The notes beneath the pieces are model-generated. The model made no database searches. It saw nothing but the letters and a program-made list of their open reading frames with translations, and was not told the origin of the DNA. A program made the translations under genes and the position numbers. A DNA stretch of 64,000 nucleotides from Gp13-AA77 sp035578005 (GTDB taxonomy: Bacteria; Acidobacteriota; Terriglobia; UBA7540), in NCBI GenBank assembly GCA_035578005.1, contig DATJYK010000085.1, forward strand, positions 1-64,000, read 5' to 3'. Each line of letters opens with the position of its first letter. Position 1 is the first letter of the stretch. Shown here in pieces: positions 57,278 to 64,000 of this stretch.

Positions 57278-57601
57278 ATGGAAAATGACGCGGTTTTCAA
57301 GGCTTTAGCCGATGCGAGCCGCCGGCAGCTCCTCGACCGGCTGCAGCGGAAAAATGGACAAACCCTGGGAGATCTTTGCCGGGGGCTGGACATGACCCGG
57401 CAAGCTGTGGCAAAACACCTGGCAATCCTCAAGAAGGCTAATTTGGTGTCTTGGAAGCGCCAGGGGAGGACACGCCTTCATTTCATCAATCCCGTCCCGA
57501 TTCATGACATCGCTGAACGCTGGATCAGGAAGTTCGAATACCCGCGCCTGAGGGCGCTCTCAAAACTAAAGAAAACTTTGGAGGGAATTAATGATGAGTA
57601 A
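57278..57601 (+). CDS. ArsR-family autoregulator (AHSA1-linked type)
   Basis: A 107-residue winged-helix repressor: MENDAVFKALADASRRQLLD, RNGQTLGDLC-type QTLGDLCRGLDMTRQAVAKH as the helix-turn-helix, and KRQGRTRLHFINPVPIHD as the wing. No metal-binding CxC is seen, as usual in the subgroup that precedes SRPBCC/AHSA1 genes. The operators at 57222 and 57251 make autorepression likely. ATG 57278 is preferred over an upstream TTG at 57272. The stop lies inside the start of the next gene. Confidence 0.92.
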   Translation: MENDAVFKALADASRRQLLDRLQRKNGQTLGDLCRGLDMTRQAVAKHLAILKKANLVSWKRQGRTRLHFINPVPIHDIAERWIRKFEYPRLRALSKLKKTLEGINDE

Positions 57602-58049
57602 AACGGACGAAAGCGCCTTTGTTTACGTCACCTTCATCCGCACCACAGCAGAACGGTTATGGTCTGCGCTGACCAGCGCCGATTTCATGAAGGAATACTG
57701 GTTTGGCATGCACCTCAAGAGCGAATGGAAGGTTGGAGCGCAGTGGCAAATGATCTTCGCCGATGGACGGGTTGCCGACGGCGGAGAAGTCGTCGAATTC
57801 GAGCCGCCTAAACGCCTTGTGCTCAGTTGGCGCAATGAGTTCCGGCCGGAACTGAAGGCTGAGGGCTATGCGCGCTGCGTGATCGAACTCGAGCCCGTCT
57901 CCGAGGCTGTCAAGCTCACGATCACGCACACCATGGACCGCCCGGAGTCAAAGTTCATTAAAGCCGTGTCGAATGGCTGGCCGCAAATTCTCTCCAACCT
58001 GAAATCCCTGCTCGAAACCGGCCAGATTGTGTTGAAAGGAATCCATTAG
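57591..58049 (+). CDS. SRPBCC-domain protein (AHSA1-like)
   Basis: A 152-residue START/Bet v1-like domain: FVYVTFIRTTAERLWSALTS and FMKEYWFGMHLKSEWKVGAQ, then DGGEVVEFEPPKRLVLSWRN and TMDRPESKFIKAVSNGWPQI at the end, close to the Activator of Hsp90 ATPase homologue 1-like family in bacteria. The fold binds a hydrophobic ligand in a deep pocket; ligand unknown. GGAGGG precedes ATG 57591; the ATG three bases later is equally possible. It overlaps and is co-transcribed with the ArsR gene. Confidence 0.9.
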   Translation: MMSKTDESAFVYVTFIRTTAERLWSALTSADFMKEYWFGMHLKSEWKVGAQWQMIFADGRVADGGEVVEFEPPKRLVLSWRNEFRPELKAEGYARCVIELEPVSEAVKLTITHTMDRPESKFIKAVSNGWPQILSNLKSLLETGQIVLKGIH

Positions 58050-58200
58050 TGTCCAGCAGCCTCGCGGAAAATGGGATTTCGGACGTCGGAAAGATGAGGC
58101 GTCAGAGTTTGGGCGGGAACTCGTGGATTCCCGCCTTCGCGGGAATGACTGCGTGGAGGCAGGATCTTTAAGTCCAACCATGTCAACCCCGCGGAAGCGG

Positions 58201-58240
58201 GGTCCATCGGGGTCCATCGGGGTCCATCGGGGTCCGTCGG
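58201..58240. repeat. Four tandem 10-base repeats
   Basis: GGTCCATCGG three times and GGTCCGTCGG once, in exact 10-base register, just before a promoter. A palindrome ATTCCCGCCTTCGCGGGAAT lies at about 58122-58141. Confidence 0.9.
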
Positions 58241-58255
58241 GACCCGTGGTTTTTA

Positions 58256-58284
58256 TTGACAATCCGGTAATCATGCGCTATATA
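58256..58284 (+). promoter_or_regulatory. Consensus-like sigma70 promoter
   Basis: TTGACA (58256-58261), 17-base spacer, TATATA (58279-58284). It lies 34 bases before the ATG of the frameshifted KSTGPRT-family gene at 58318. Confidence 0.75.
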
Positions 58285-58317
58285 CATATCGACGTCGCGT
58301 CTTTGGGGTTGGCGGCA

Positions 58318-58674
58318 TGTCCATTCGTCTCAAACGTACGGTGACAGTGGCGCGCTTGGAGGCCAATCGGCGCAGCGCCCTCAAAATCGACGGGGCCGCG
58401 CACAGAGGCCGGCAAGCGCCGGTCGAGTTTGAACGCGCTGCGCGGGGGCGGGCGATCAAGGGCTAAGGAATTGTTCTGGTGGGTTCTGATGAATGCACGG
58501 GTGGGCAAGGTGCTGCAGACGGCTCCCGAGTTGATCACCCGGGAGCAACGTTCACTGCCCAGCATCGATGAACGGCTGCAATGTTTCTTGTCCGAACAGG
58601 ACATTAAGGACGCGATTTGCTGGCGTAGGGCCGTCAGGGCTCGACGAAAAAAGAGTTTTGCGATCGAAGCCTAA
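58318..58674 (+). pseudogene. Frameshifted KSTGPRT-family protein, member 2
   Basis: ATG 58318 opens MSIRLKRTVTVARLEANRRS, then leaves the family at the A4 tract 58383-58386. In the second frame from there the sequence reads KSTGPRTEAGKRRSSLNALR, GGGRSRAKELFWWVLMNARV and onward to a stop at 58674. Removing one A restores one continuous protein of about 118 residues with N-terminus ARLEANRRSALKSTGPRT. So it is one gene with a +1 indel (mutation or assembly error). It has a strong promoter and is followed by an AT-rich repeat tail shared with 23222-23330. Function unknown. Confidence 0.8.
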
Positions 58675-58770
58675 GACTCCTTTATTATCAACACGAATTT
58701 CGAACGAACCCAGCATCTATTTGATTCTAAGTATTTTATTTCATTAACCCAGCATCTTATTGATGCTCAG
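58640..58770 (+). repeat. AT-rich tail element after KSTGPRT member 2
   Basis: CGAAGCCTAAGACTCCTTTA (from about 58665), CGAACGAACCCAGCAT (58701-58716) and a second AACCCAGCAT at 58746, 39 bases on. It is the inverted counterpart of 23222-23330. The gene's stop lies inside it (GAAGCCTAA). Confidence 0.8.
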
Positions 58771-59283
58771 TGATTTAACTGATTTCTCGACACTTTAGAA
58801 CCTGCCGCTCCCGGGCGCTGGGCATAGCAGTCACGGGATCGAGATAGATTGGTGACACGCAGTTTTGCGGAATGTTTACTTGGCCCGCGCACTTGAATAC
58901 TGTAGTTGATGTCTGTCTGAGCTAAAATCGCCCCCTGCGACGGGTGGCGCGGTGCCTGCTGGTCCAGAGGCACCCCCAAGCCGGACCCCCACCATGATGT
59001 GTGACGGCCGTCACAGCGTCTTACGTGCCATGTTGGGAGAGTAGCGCTTTATGGCAAACGCTGAATCGGTGGCTGCCGGATGGGTGGTTGCGGGAAACGG
59101 TGGGATGGTTGTGAACCGGTTGCCGGGATGTATATTGTTTAGTAACCTGTAAATTCTTACACTTGCTTCCTGAACGTCGGGGCTGTCAAATCGAGGGTCT
59201 GAATAGAATGAAGGTTTTCGGGGGGACGAAACGTCGCTCGTCCACCCGTGGCAGGCGAAGGCTGAGAGGAGAGCAATCGTCTT
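58771..59283. other. Regulatory region upstream of the cytochrome conduit
   Basis: About 510 bases without a supported gene. It holds the dyad at 59001-59014 and TTGTGA (59109-59114) / TATATT (59131-59136) with a 16-base spacer as a possible promoter for the cytochrome genes. Short minus-strand frames here are unconvincing. Confidence 0.5.
59001..59014. promoter_or_regulatory. Palindromic operator GTGAC-N4-GTCAC, site 3
   Basis: Perfect dyad GTGAC-ggcc-GTCAC, 270 bases before the decaheme cytochrome start and about 95 bases before the possible -35 at 59109. It has the same half-sites and spacing as the two sites between the USP genes. Confidence 0.55.
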
Positions 59284-60399
59284 ATGCGAGCCAGACCAAG
59301 CCTTACCTTTCAAGTAATTCTCCCCGCTCTAATCTTGATGCTTGCACCCTGCCGCCTCTTGCTTGGGCAGAAGTTACCCGAGTCCACTCAGGGACCGTCG
59401 GTGGCGGCAACCTTCATAACGGGAGACCCTAAGGACTACGCCGGCATTGAAGAATGCCGTTCTTGTCACAAGCCTGAATACAGAGAGTTTGAGAAGACAG
59501 TTCACGCCGCGGTTAAGGTTCCCGGTAAAGACTACATCTCGGGCTGCGAAGTGTGCCACGGGCCGGGAAAGGCCCACTCGGACGCGATTGAGGCAGCCGA
59601 AGGCGACGAAGGCAAGACGCAGAATGCCCTGGTGGAGCATCCGATCTTCTCGTTCGCCGTCAACGCCAAAATCAAGGTTGCGTTGGCGCAGTTTCCCATC
59701 TTCCGCTTCCGCTCCAACTCTAAAGAGAACGCGGCCCACTGCCTGCTCTGCCACATCAGCAGCAAGCAGCAGGATTTCTTCGAGCACTCAACACACGTGG
59801 CGCACGGGATGTCGTGCGACCAATGCCACGCCACTCATTTGGTGGAAGCGGTGAAGGACCTGAGCAAAGGCGACCTCCAGTCCCCACAGGGTTATTTCTT
59901 CCAGGTTCCGCAGCTTCCTGACGAGACGCGATGGTTGCACAGCAGCCTGCTGAAGCAGTCGGAGCCGGGGCTTTGTTTTGGCTGCCACGGCACCGTACAG
60001 GCGGAGTTTGCCCTGCCGGTTCATCATCGTGTGCCGGAGGGGCTGATGAAATGTACCGACTGCCATAATCCGCACGGTACGCTGAACCGGGTCAGTCTTA
60101 CCCGGCCGTTCTACGAAACCTGTGTGAACTGCCACGTGGAGAAGCGTGGACCTTATGTTTACGAGCATCCCTCGCTCAAGGTGGAAGGCTGCGTGGTGTG
60201 CCACAATCCGCACGGCAGCACCAACCGCCAGCTTCTGGTGCGGCGCGAAGGGCGCCAGCTTTGCCTGCAGTGCCACACGGGATTCCATGATCAGGCGGGC
60301 GTGCCGCACAGCCGTTTTAGCTTTCAGACCAGCGGCGAGTGCGTCCGCTGCCACGTGGCGGTTCACGGCTCGAACCTTGACCCTACCCTCCTGAGATGA
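59284..60399 (+). CDS. DmsE/MtrA-family decaheme c-type cytochrome
   Basis: A 371-residue exported cytochrome. Signal peptide: LTFQVILPALILMLAP. There are exactly ten CxxCH haem sites, starting at residues 58, 88, 153, 178, 231, 257, 280, 303, 327 and 353, the number and size class of MtrA/DmsE. Such proteins sit inside an outer-membrane barrel and carry electrons across it; the barrel gene follows directly. DCHNPHGT and VCHNPHGS are typical of the family's second half. ATG 59284 follows GAGAGGAGAGC. It probably receives electrons from periplasmic cytochromes encoded downstream. Confidence 0.93.
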   Translation: MRARPSLTFQVILPALILMLAPCRLLLGQKLPESTQGPSVAATFITGDPKDYAGIEECRSCHKPEYREFEKTVHAAVKVPGKDYISGCEVCHGPGKAHSDAIEAAEGDEGKTQNALVEHPIFSFAVNAKIKVALAQFPIFRFRSNSKENAAHCLLCHISSKQQDFFEHSTHVAHGMSCDQCHATHLVEAVKDLSKGDLQSPQGYFFQVPQLPDETRWLHSSLLKQSEPGLCFGCHGTVQAEFALPVHHRVPEGLMKCTDCHNPHGTLNRVSLTRPFYETCVNCHVEKRGPYVYEHPSLKVEGCVVCHNPHGSTNRQLLVRREGRQLCLQCHTGFHDQAGVPHSRFSFQTSGECVRCHVAVHGSNLDPTLLR

Positions 60400-60420
60400 G
60401 GGCCCAGGAACGGAGGCGTT

Positions 60421-62439
60421 ATGAGAACGAAATGCCGCTTTCTGATGTTCGCCGCCGGCCTTCTGGCGCTGCCCGCGATCTTGGGTGCGCAAGACAGCCA
60501 GGAGGCGCCGGTTGGCTTCGGAGGCTTCACCACCCAGGGGTCAGTGAGCGTCGGGGGCCGATTTACCGACGTTAAAGGTTATGAGCCCATGTACCTGGAG
60601 CTTTTTGACTTGCAGCCGGGCGTGCGCCTGATGGATTTCAACGCCTTCGGCGAAGCTAAAGAGGGCACCAACCCCTTTGCCGACAGCTATTCCATGAGCA
60701 TGAGCAATCTGGGCGGCGACCCCTTCCCGACGGTGCAATTCAGCGTCATCAAGAACAACCTTTATGACCTGCGGGTGAACTGGAGACAGGCTTACTACTA
60801 TTGGAACCAGAATGACGACGTAATCCTGCCGATCGCGCCTGTGGCCAAGCTCTCAACGGGCCTCACCAACAACCATGACTGGGCCACAGTGCGCAAGTTC
60901 GGCTCCGTCGACTTCACCTTGCACGCCACCAATCATCTGCGGTTCCATTTCAATTACTACCGCACGTCCGACAGCGGGTCCACGTTTACCACCGCGTCGC
61001 CCGACTTCCTGGACTCGCCGGGTTACTGGGGCGGCTACGCGCGGGCGAATCCGTACCCCCTCTACGCTCCCATCAACGATGAGACCAACCGCTTCACCGG
61101 TGGAATGGACTATACCTTTCACTCCTGGACCTTTCACTACTCGCTGGGCTACCAGACGTTCAATGCGATCACGAACGCCACGAATCAGACTTCACCCTTG
61201 GTCAGCATTAACCCGGCCGCGAGCTCGGCCACTGAACCTCTGACCAGCTTCACCTGGTCCCAGTACAGGCGCCTGACCACGCCCATCAGCGAATTGTCAG
61301 TCGTCGGAAAGCCTACTTCCAAGCTTGAGTTGCGGGGCAACTACCTGTATTACAGGTACACGGGGCCCCTAAGCTTCGATCAGTCCTTCAATGGGATCGC
61401 TCCTGACGCCGACGGTGTTCTGACCCCCTACGCGGTGAGCCAGAGCGTGCGAGGCACGGTGAAGGAACCCGACCATATCGGTGGCATGGGATTCACTTAC
61501 AACTTCAAAGATTGGTGGAGTTTCAACGCAGACTATCGCTATTCGCGGATGTCGAGCGAGGGTATCGGCAACTTCAGCAGTCTTTTCAACGGCACCACGC
61601 CGGCCACCAACATGGACGACATCGTCTGGAAGAACGGCGTCAGCGATTTTGACTTCACCATGGACCTCACCCCGATCGGCACCCTGGTGATCCGGCCCGG
61701 CATTCATCTGATGAAGGCCGACGTGCTGACATCAGAGTTTGGCGTGACTGACCCCGCTCTCACGCTGCGCACCAAAACGGCCTGGCCCGAAATCAGCGTG
61801 GGTTACGAGCCCTCCAAGAAGTTCAGCATTCGAGGGGACCTGCACAGCTTCTGTAACGGTGCTTCCTATACCGCGATCACCCCCCATACCCAGGTAGGCG
61901 GGCGGGTGGTGGCCCAGTGGCACATCACTCCCAAATTGTCCTTTGACAACGAACTCAACCTCACGAACAGCAAACTGATTGACACCAACTATCGGAGCAA
62001 CTTTCACGCTAACGCCTCCACCCTGTCGTACGCCCTCAACGACCGTTTCTCGCTCTTTGGCGCATTCAGCTACGAGAGCTTCTACGCCCAGGGAGACATT
62101 GTCTACATTCGTGGCACCCCACCTCTAAACGACTTCCTGCAGGACCAAGAGATCAACCGGGTGTGGCAGGGCGGCCTCGATGTGAAGCCCACGCGGCACT
62201 TCGGATTGCGCTTCAGCGGCAACTATGTGCGCTCCACCGGTCTGGGCTATGTCAGCGGTGAACCGCCGGCCTATCGGCCCCTCTACTGGCCGCTGGCAAC
62301 CGGGACCGTCTTCTATGACATTCCCAAGGCCGGCCGGATTTCGTTGGATCTACAGCGCACTTATTACATCGAGCAAATCGTGACCGCCAACAACTTCCAG
62401 GCAGATCTGCTGACCATCCGCTGGACCCGCGATTTTTAA
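60421..62439 (+). CDS. MtrB/PioB-family outer-membrane porin of the decaheme conduit
   Basis: A 672-residue outer-membrane beta-barrel. Signal peptide: FLMFAAGLLALPAILGA. GGFTTQGSVSVGGRFTDVKG opens the MtrB/PioB family domain; the rest alternates aromatic girdle strands such as FGSVDFTLHATNHLRFHFNY, KDWWSFNADYRYSRMSS and ISLDLQRTYYIEQIV, and ends with the Phe-terminal WTRDF of barrel proteins. The size suits a 26-28-strand MtrB-type pore. It starts 21 bases after the decaheme gene. In known systems MtrB sheathes the decaheme protein to form the transmembrane wire. Confidence 0.92.
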   Translation: MRTKCRFLMFAAGLLALPAILGAQDSQEAPVGFGGFTTQGSVSVGGRFTDVKGYEPMYLELFDLQPGVRLMDFNAFGEAKEGTNPFADSYSMSMSNLGGDPFPTVQFSVIKNNLYDLRVNWRQAYYYWNQNDDVILPIAPVAKLSTGLTNNHDWATVRKFGSVDFTLHATNHLRFHFNYYRTSDSGSTFTTASPDFLDSPGYWGGYARANPYPLYAPINDETNRFTGGMDYTFHSWTFHYSLGYQTFNAITNATNQTSPLVSINPAASSATEPLTSFTWSQYRRLTTPISELSVVGKPTSKLELRGNYLYYRYTGPLSFDQSFNGIAPDADGVLTPYAVSQSVRGTVKEPDHIGGMGFTYNFKDWWSFNADYRYSRMSSEGIGNFSSLFNGTTPATNMDDIVWKNGVSDFDFTMDLTPIGTLVIRPGIHLMKADVLTSEFGVTDPALTLRTKTAWPEISVGYEPSKKFSIRGDLHSFCNGASYTAITPHTQVGGRVVAQWHITPKLSFDNELNLTNSKLIDTNYRSNFHANASTLSYALNDRFSLFGAFSYESFYAQGDIVYIRGTPPLNDFLQDQEINRVWQGGLDVKPTRHFGLRFSGNYVRSTGLGYVSGEPPAYRPLYWPLATGTVFYDIPKAGRISLDLQRTYYIEQIVTANNFQADLLTIRWTRDF

Positions 62440-62502
62440 CTTGCGCGCTATGCTGGATCGGCTACCATAGCTAAGATTCACTGCACTCTAGGAGGAATGC
62501 GA

Positions 62503-62856
62503 ATGAACCTTTTCCCCCAACGGCTGATCCGACGTGTTCTGGGAATCGCGCTGCCTGTCGCGGCGCTGGCGTGCCTCGCCCTTCCCGGGAAGCTTAACGC
62601 CCAGGAGGCCGCCGATCTTTACAACAAGAAGTGCGCCGTTTGCCACGCCAAAGATGGATCAGGAAATACCGCCAAAGGCAAGAAGGCGAAGGTCAAGCCC
62701 GTCCACGAAAATATCGCCCACTCGGAGGCCGATATGATCAAGATCGTGAACGATGGCAAGGGCGACGACATGGACGGTTACAAGAAGGTTTACTCTGCCG
62801 ATCAGATCAAAGCGCTCGTCGATTACTATCGTAGCCTCGCTGCCAGCTCCAAGTAA
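62503..62856 (+). CDS. Periplasmic monoheme cytochrome c
   Basis: A 117-residue small cytochrome: signal peptide RRVLGIALPVAALACLALPG and one haem site CAVCH in LYNKKCAVCHAKDGSGNTAK. The late Met axial ligand is probably in GKGDDMDGYKKVYSADQIKA, followed by LVDYYRSLA. It is a class I cytochrome of the c6/c553 type, a soluble electron carrier between the inner-membrane and outer-membrane cytochromes encoded on either side. ATG 62503 is seven bases after AGGAGG; the ATG at 62497 is too close to that site. Confidence 0.9.
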   Translation: MNLFPQRLIRRVLGIALPVAALACLALPGKLNAQEAADLYNKKCAVCHAKDGSGNTAKGKKAKVKPVHENIAHSEADMIKIVNDGKGDDMDGYKKVYSADQIKALVDYYRSLAASSK

Positions 62857-62886
62857 GTCCGGGGTTCACGATACGCTCAGGTTTTG

Positions 62887-63531
62887 ATGGCCACATCGAC
62901 CCTCTTCGAAGTTCTCTTCATCGGCATGGCCTTGGCGCTTGCGGCCCTGGTAGCCTTCCGCGCCGAGCTCACCCGGGCGCGCGGCGGAAAGATTCTGGCC
63001 TTTTTCACCCTCTTCATTCTGCCGGTTCTGGCCGTCGGGTTGGGTTATTCGGAGCACATGCAGCGGGCCGAGAGCACCCAGTTCTGCCTTTCCTGTCACG
63101 TGATGCACGACTTCGGCCGCAGCCTCTATGTGGACGATCCCAGCTACATCCCCGCCCGGCATTTTCAGAACCGCCTGGTGCCGCGAGACCACGCCTGCTA
63201 CACCTGCCACACCGACTACACCATGTTTGGCACGGTGGACGCTAAGCTTCGCGGCTTACGGCATATGTATGTGGAATATCTCGGAAAAGTGCCGGCGCCC
63301 GCTGACATCAAACTTTACACGCCGTTCAATAACCGCGAGTGTCTCTACTGCCACGCTGGAGCGAGGGCCTTTGAAGAGGAGCCGAGGCACACCAAGACTC
63401 CGGACATGATGAGTAAGATTATGTCAAACCAGATGTCCTGCATGGCCGCTAAGTGCCACGATACCGTGCACGATGTTGACACGCTGAAAGACGCCACCTT
63501 CTGGAAGGGAGGGGAGCAGGATGCCGAATGA
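62887..63531 (+). CDS. NapC/NirT (CymA)-like tetraheme cytochrome
   Basis: A 214-residue membrane-anchored cytochrome. Two hydrophobic segments lie at the N-terminus (about residues 7-24 and 36-53). Haem sites are CLSCH (67-71), CYTCH (104-108), CLYCH (152-156) and, unusually, CMAAKCH (185-191), a CX4CH in place of the fourth CxxCH. The NapC/NrfH group oxidises menaquinol and delivers electrons to periplasmic cytochromes, here presumably the conduit at 59-62.9 kb. ATG 62887 is preferred to the TTG at 62884. It overlaps the next gene by 11 bases. Confidence 0.9.
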   Translation: MATSTLFEVLFIGMALALAALVAFRAELTRARGGKILAFFTLFILPVLAVGLGYSEHMQRAESTQFCLSCHVMHDFGRSLYVDDPSYIPARHFQNRLVPRDHACYTCHTDYTMFGTVDAKLRGLRHMYVEYLGKVPAPADIKLYTPFNNRECLYCHAGARAFEEEPRHTKTPDMMSKIMSNQMSCMAAKCHDTVHDVDTLKDATFWKGGEQDAE

Positions 63532-63760
63532 CGCTTCCTCAGCGGGCGCTCCCGTGGTCGAGAAGCGATTGCGGCTCGCCGGTCTGCTCATTTGTCTCGG
63601 TCTGCTGGCGCTGTTGCTTTCGCTGATTAAGGTCCACCCTTTGTCTTTCGTGGCCTTCGCGATGATTACCTGTCCGCTTGTGCTCGCCGGCATCGTCCTG
63701 TTCCTTTACTCGATTGTCTCGCATGAGCCGCACGGCGGCAACATTCCACCCAAGTCGTAG
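63521..63760 (+). CDS. Small two-helix membrane protein of the cytochrome cluster
   Basis: A 79-residue protein with two hydrophobic helices: RLAGLLICLGLLALLLSLI and FVAFAMITCPLVLAGIVLFL, then a short His-rich tail EPHGGNIPPKS. ATG 63521 overlaps the NapC-like stop and follows AGGGGAGCAGG, so it is translationally coupled. No family is recognised. A role in anchoring or assembling the quinol-oxidising cytochrome is a guess from context. Confidence 0.75.
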   Translation: MPNDASSAGAPVVEKRLRLAGLLICLGLLALLLSLIKVHPLSFVAFAMITCPLVLAGIVLFLYSIVSHEPHGGNIPPKS

Positions 63761-63791
63761 CGCTGGCGGGCCAGAGAGCGCAATCACTCGA

Positions 63792-64000
63792 TCAAGCTGA
63801 CCGGATCTTAAACCCCATCTTTTCGAGCGCCATTGCATTGGTCCGAGCAGCCTCGGCCGGCCCGCCGGGCGGCGGTTCGTATGCGTCCAACTCCACGATC
63901 ACCCAGCCGGAGAATCGAGTCTCGCGCATCGCCGCGAGAATGGCGGCAAAATCCACCGCGCCGGTGCCGATCTCGCAAAAGTGGTATTTGGCGGTGCGTA
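63792..64000 (-). CDS. Sugar phosphate isomerase/epimerase-like TIM-barrel protein (partial)
   Basis: The minus-strand frame is open at the right edge; 68 residues of the C-terminus are present. KYHFCEIGTGAVDFAAILAA, then FSGWVIVELDAYEPPPGG and AARTNAMALEKMGFKI match the end of AP-endonuclease-2-like sugar isomerases (inosose dehydratase or hydroxypyruvate isomerase type). The Glu in VIVELD and the His/Glu in HFCEIG are positions that bind metal or substrate in the family. Stop at 63792-63794. It is convergent with the cytochrome cluster. Substrate unknown. Confidence 0.8.
   Translation of the reverse strand, partial: RTAKYHFCEIGTGAVDFAAILAAMRETRFSGWVIVELDAYEPPPGGPAEAARTNAMALEKMGFKIRSA

Overview
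The window looks like a chromosomal segment of a soil-type Acidobacteriota genome, or a close relative. This rests on high GC content, many secreted peptidases (S9, M28, S41), Vps10/BNR-repeat proteins, a CpsB-type PHP phosphatase with Wzz/Wza-like export genes, and reading frames carrying the KSTGPRT...NALRxG motif that I recall as abundant in Acidobacteriota. The assignment is inference. I saw no rRNA, tRNA or CRISPR array.

Layout. 0-6.3 kb holds a truncated CocE-type hydrolase, an HxlR regulator with an ankyrin protein, a VOC protein, a BNR-repeat protein followed by a MazEF-like toxin-antitoxin pair and a MoaD/ThiS protein, and a TlpA-like thioredoxin. 6.3-7.8 kb is a repeat field with a tandem duplication of about 450 bp. 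7.8-13 kb has an S41 protease and a convergent mlaE-mlaF-mlaD lipid-transport set. 13-15.3 kb encodes the two agmatine-to-putrescine enzymes, followed by a possible antisense structured RNA. 15.9-26.3 kb has a PHP phosphatase, a phosphodiesterase, two divergent universal stress protein genes with matched palindromic operators, a GMC dehydrogenase pair, and Wzz/Wza-like exopolysaccharide genes. 26.6-29.4 kb has an S9 peptidase and a small conserved protein.

The most unusual locus is 29.6-36.1 kb. A cytoplasmic PatA-like subtilisin protease and a PatG C-terminal-domain protein, both related to cyanobactin maturation proteins, are interleaved with five small or Cys-rich proteins that share a start-proximal motif of the form [IL]-P-[GR]-F-x-A. 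A CxxC protein carries a related LPGF, and two further small proteins follow. No YcaO, ThiF, lanthionine synthetase, radical SAM enzyme or transporter is visible. I read it as a candidate leader-peptide/protease system, not a canonical cyanobactin cluster. Scars of duplication lie in and beside it.

36-47 kb holds an M28 peptidase with an extra N-terminal domain, FmdB zinc ribbon, hutI, an FtsB-like protein, cutA, a cystathionine gamma-synthase-type enzyme, a SurA-like chaperone and secreted proteins. 47-58.7 kb has a 1094-residue Vps10-type protein, dGTPase, CHAD protein, thioredoxin 2, a dye-decolorizing peroxidase with its encapsulin nanocompartment, an autoregulated ArsR/AHSA1 pair, and two frameshifted members of the KSTGPRT family behind strong promoters. 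59.3-63.8 kb is a porin-cytochrome electron conduit: decaheme cytochrome, MtrB-like barrel, monoheme cytochrome, NapC/CymA-like cytochrome and a small membrane protein. The palindrome GTGAC-N4-GTCAC found twice between the stress genes occurs a third time upstream of this conduit, suggesting a shared CRP/FNR-type regulon. The right edge cuts a sugar isomerase-like gene.

Dispersed palindromic repeats of several families fill most gaps, including gaps inside the mla and exopolysaccharide sets.
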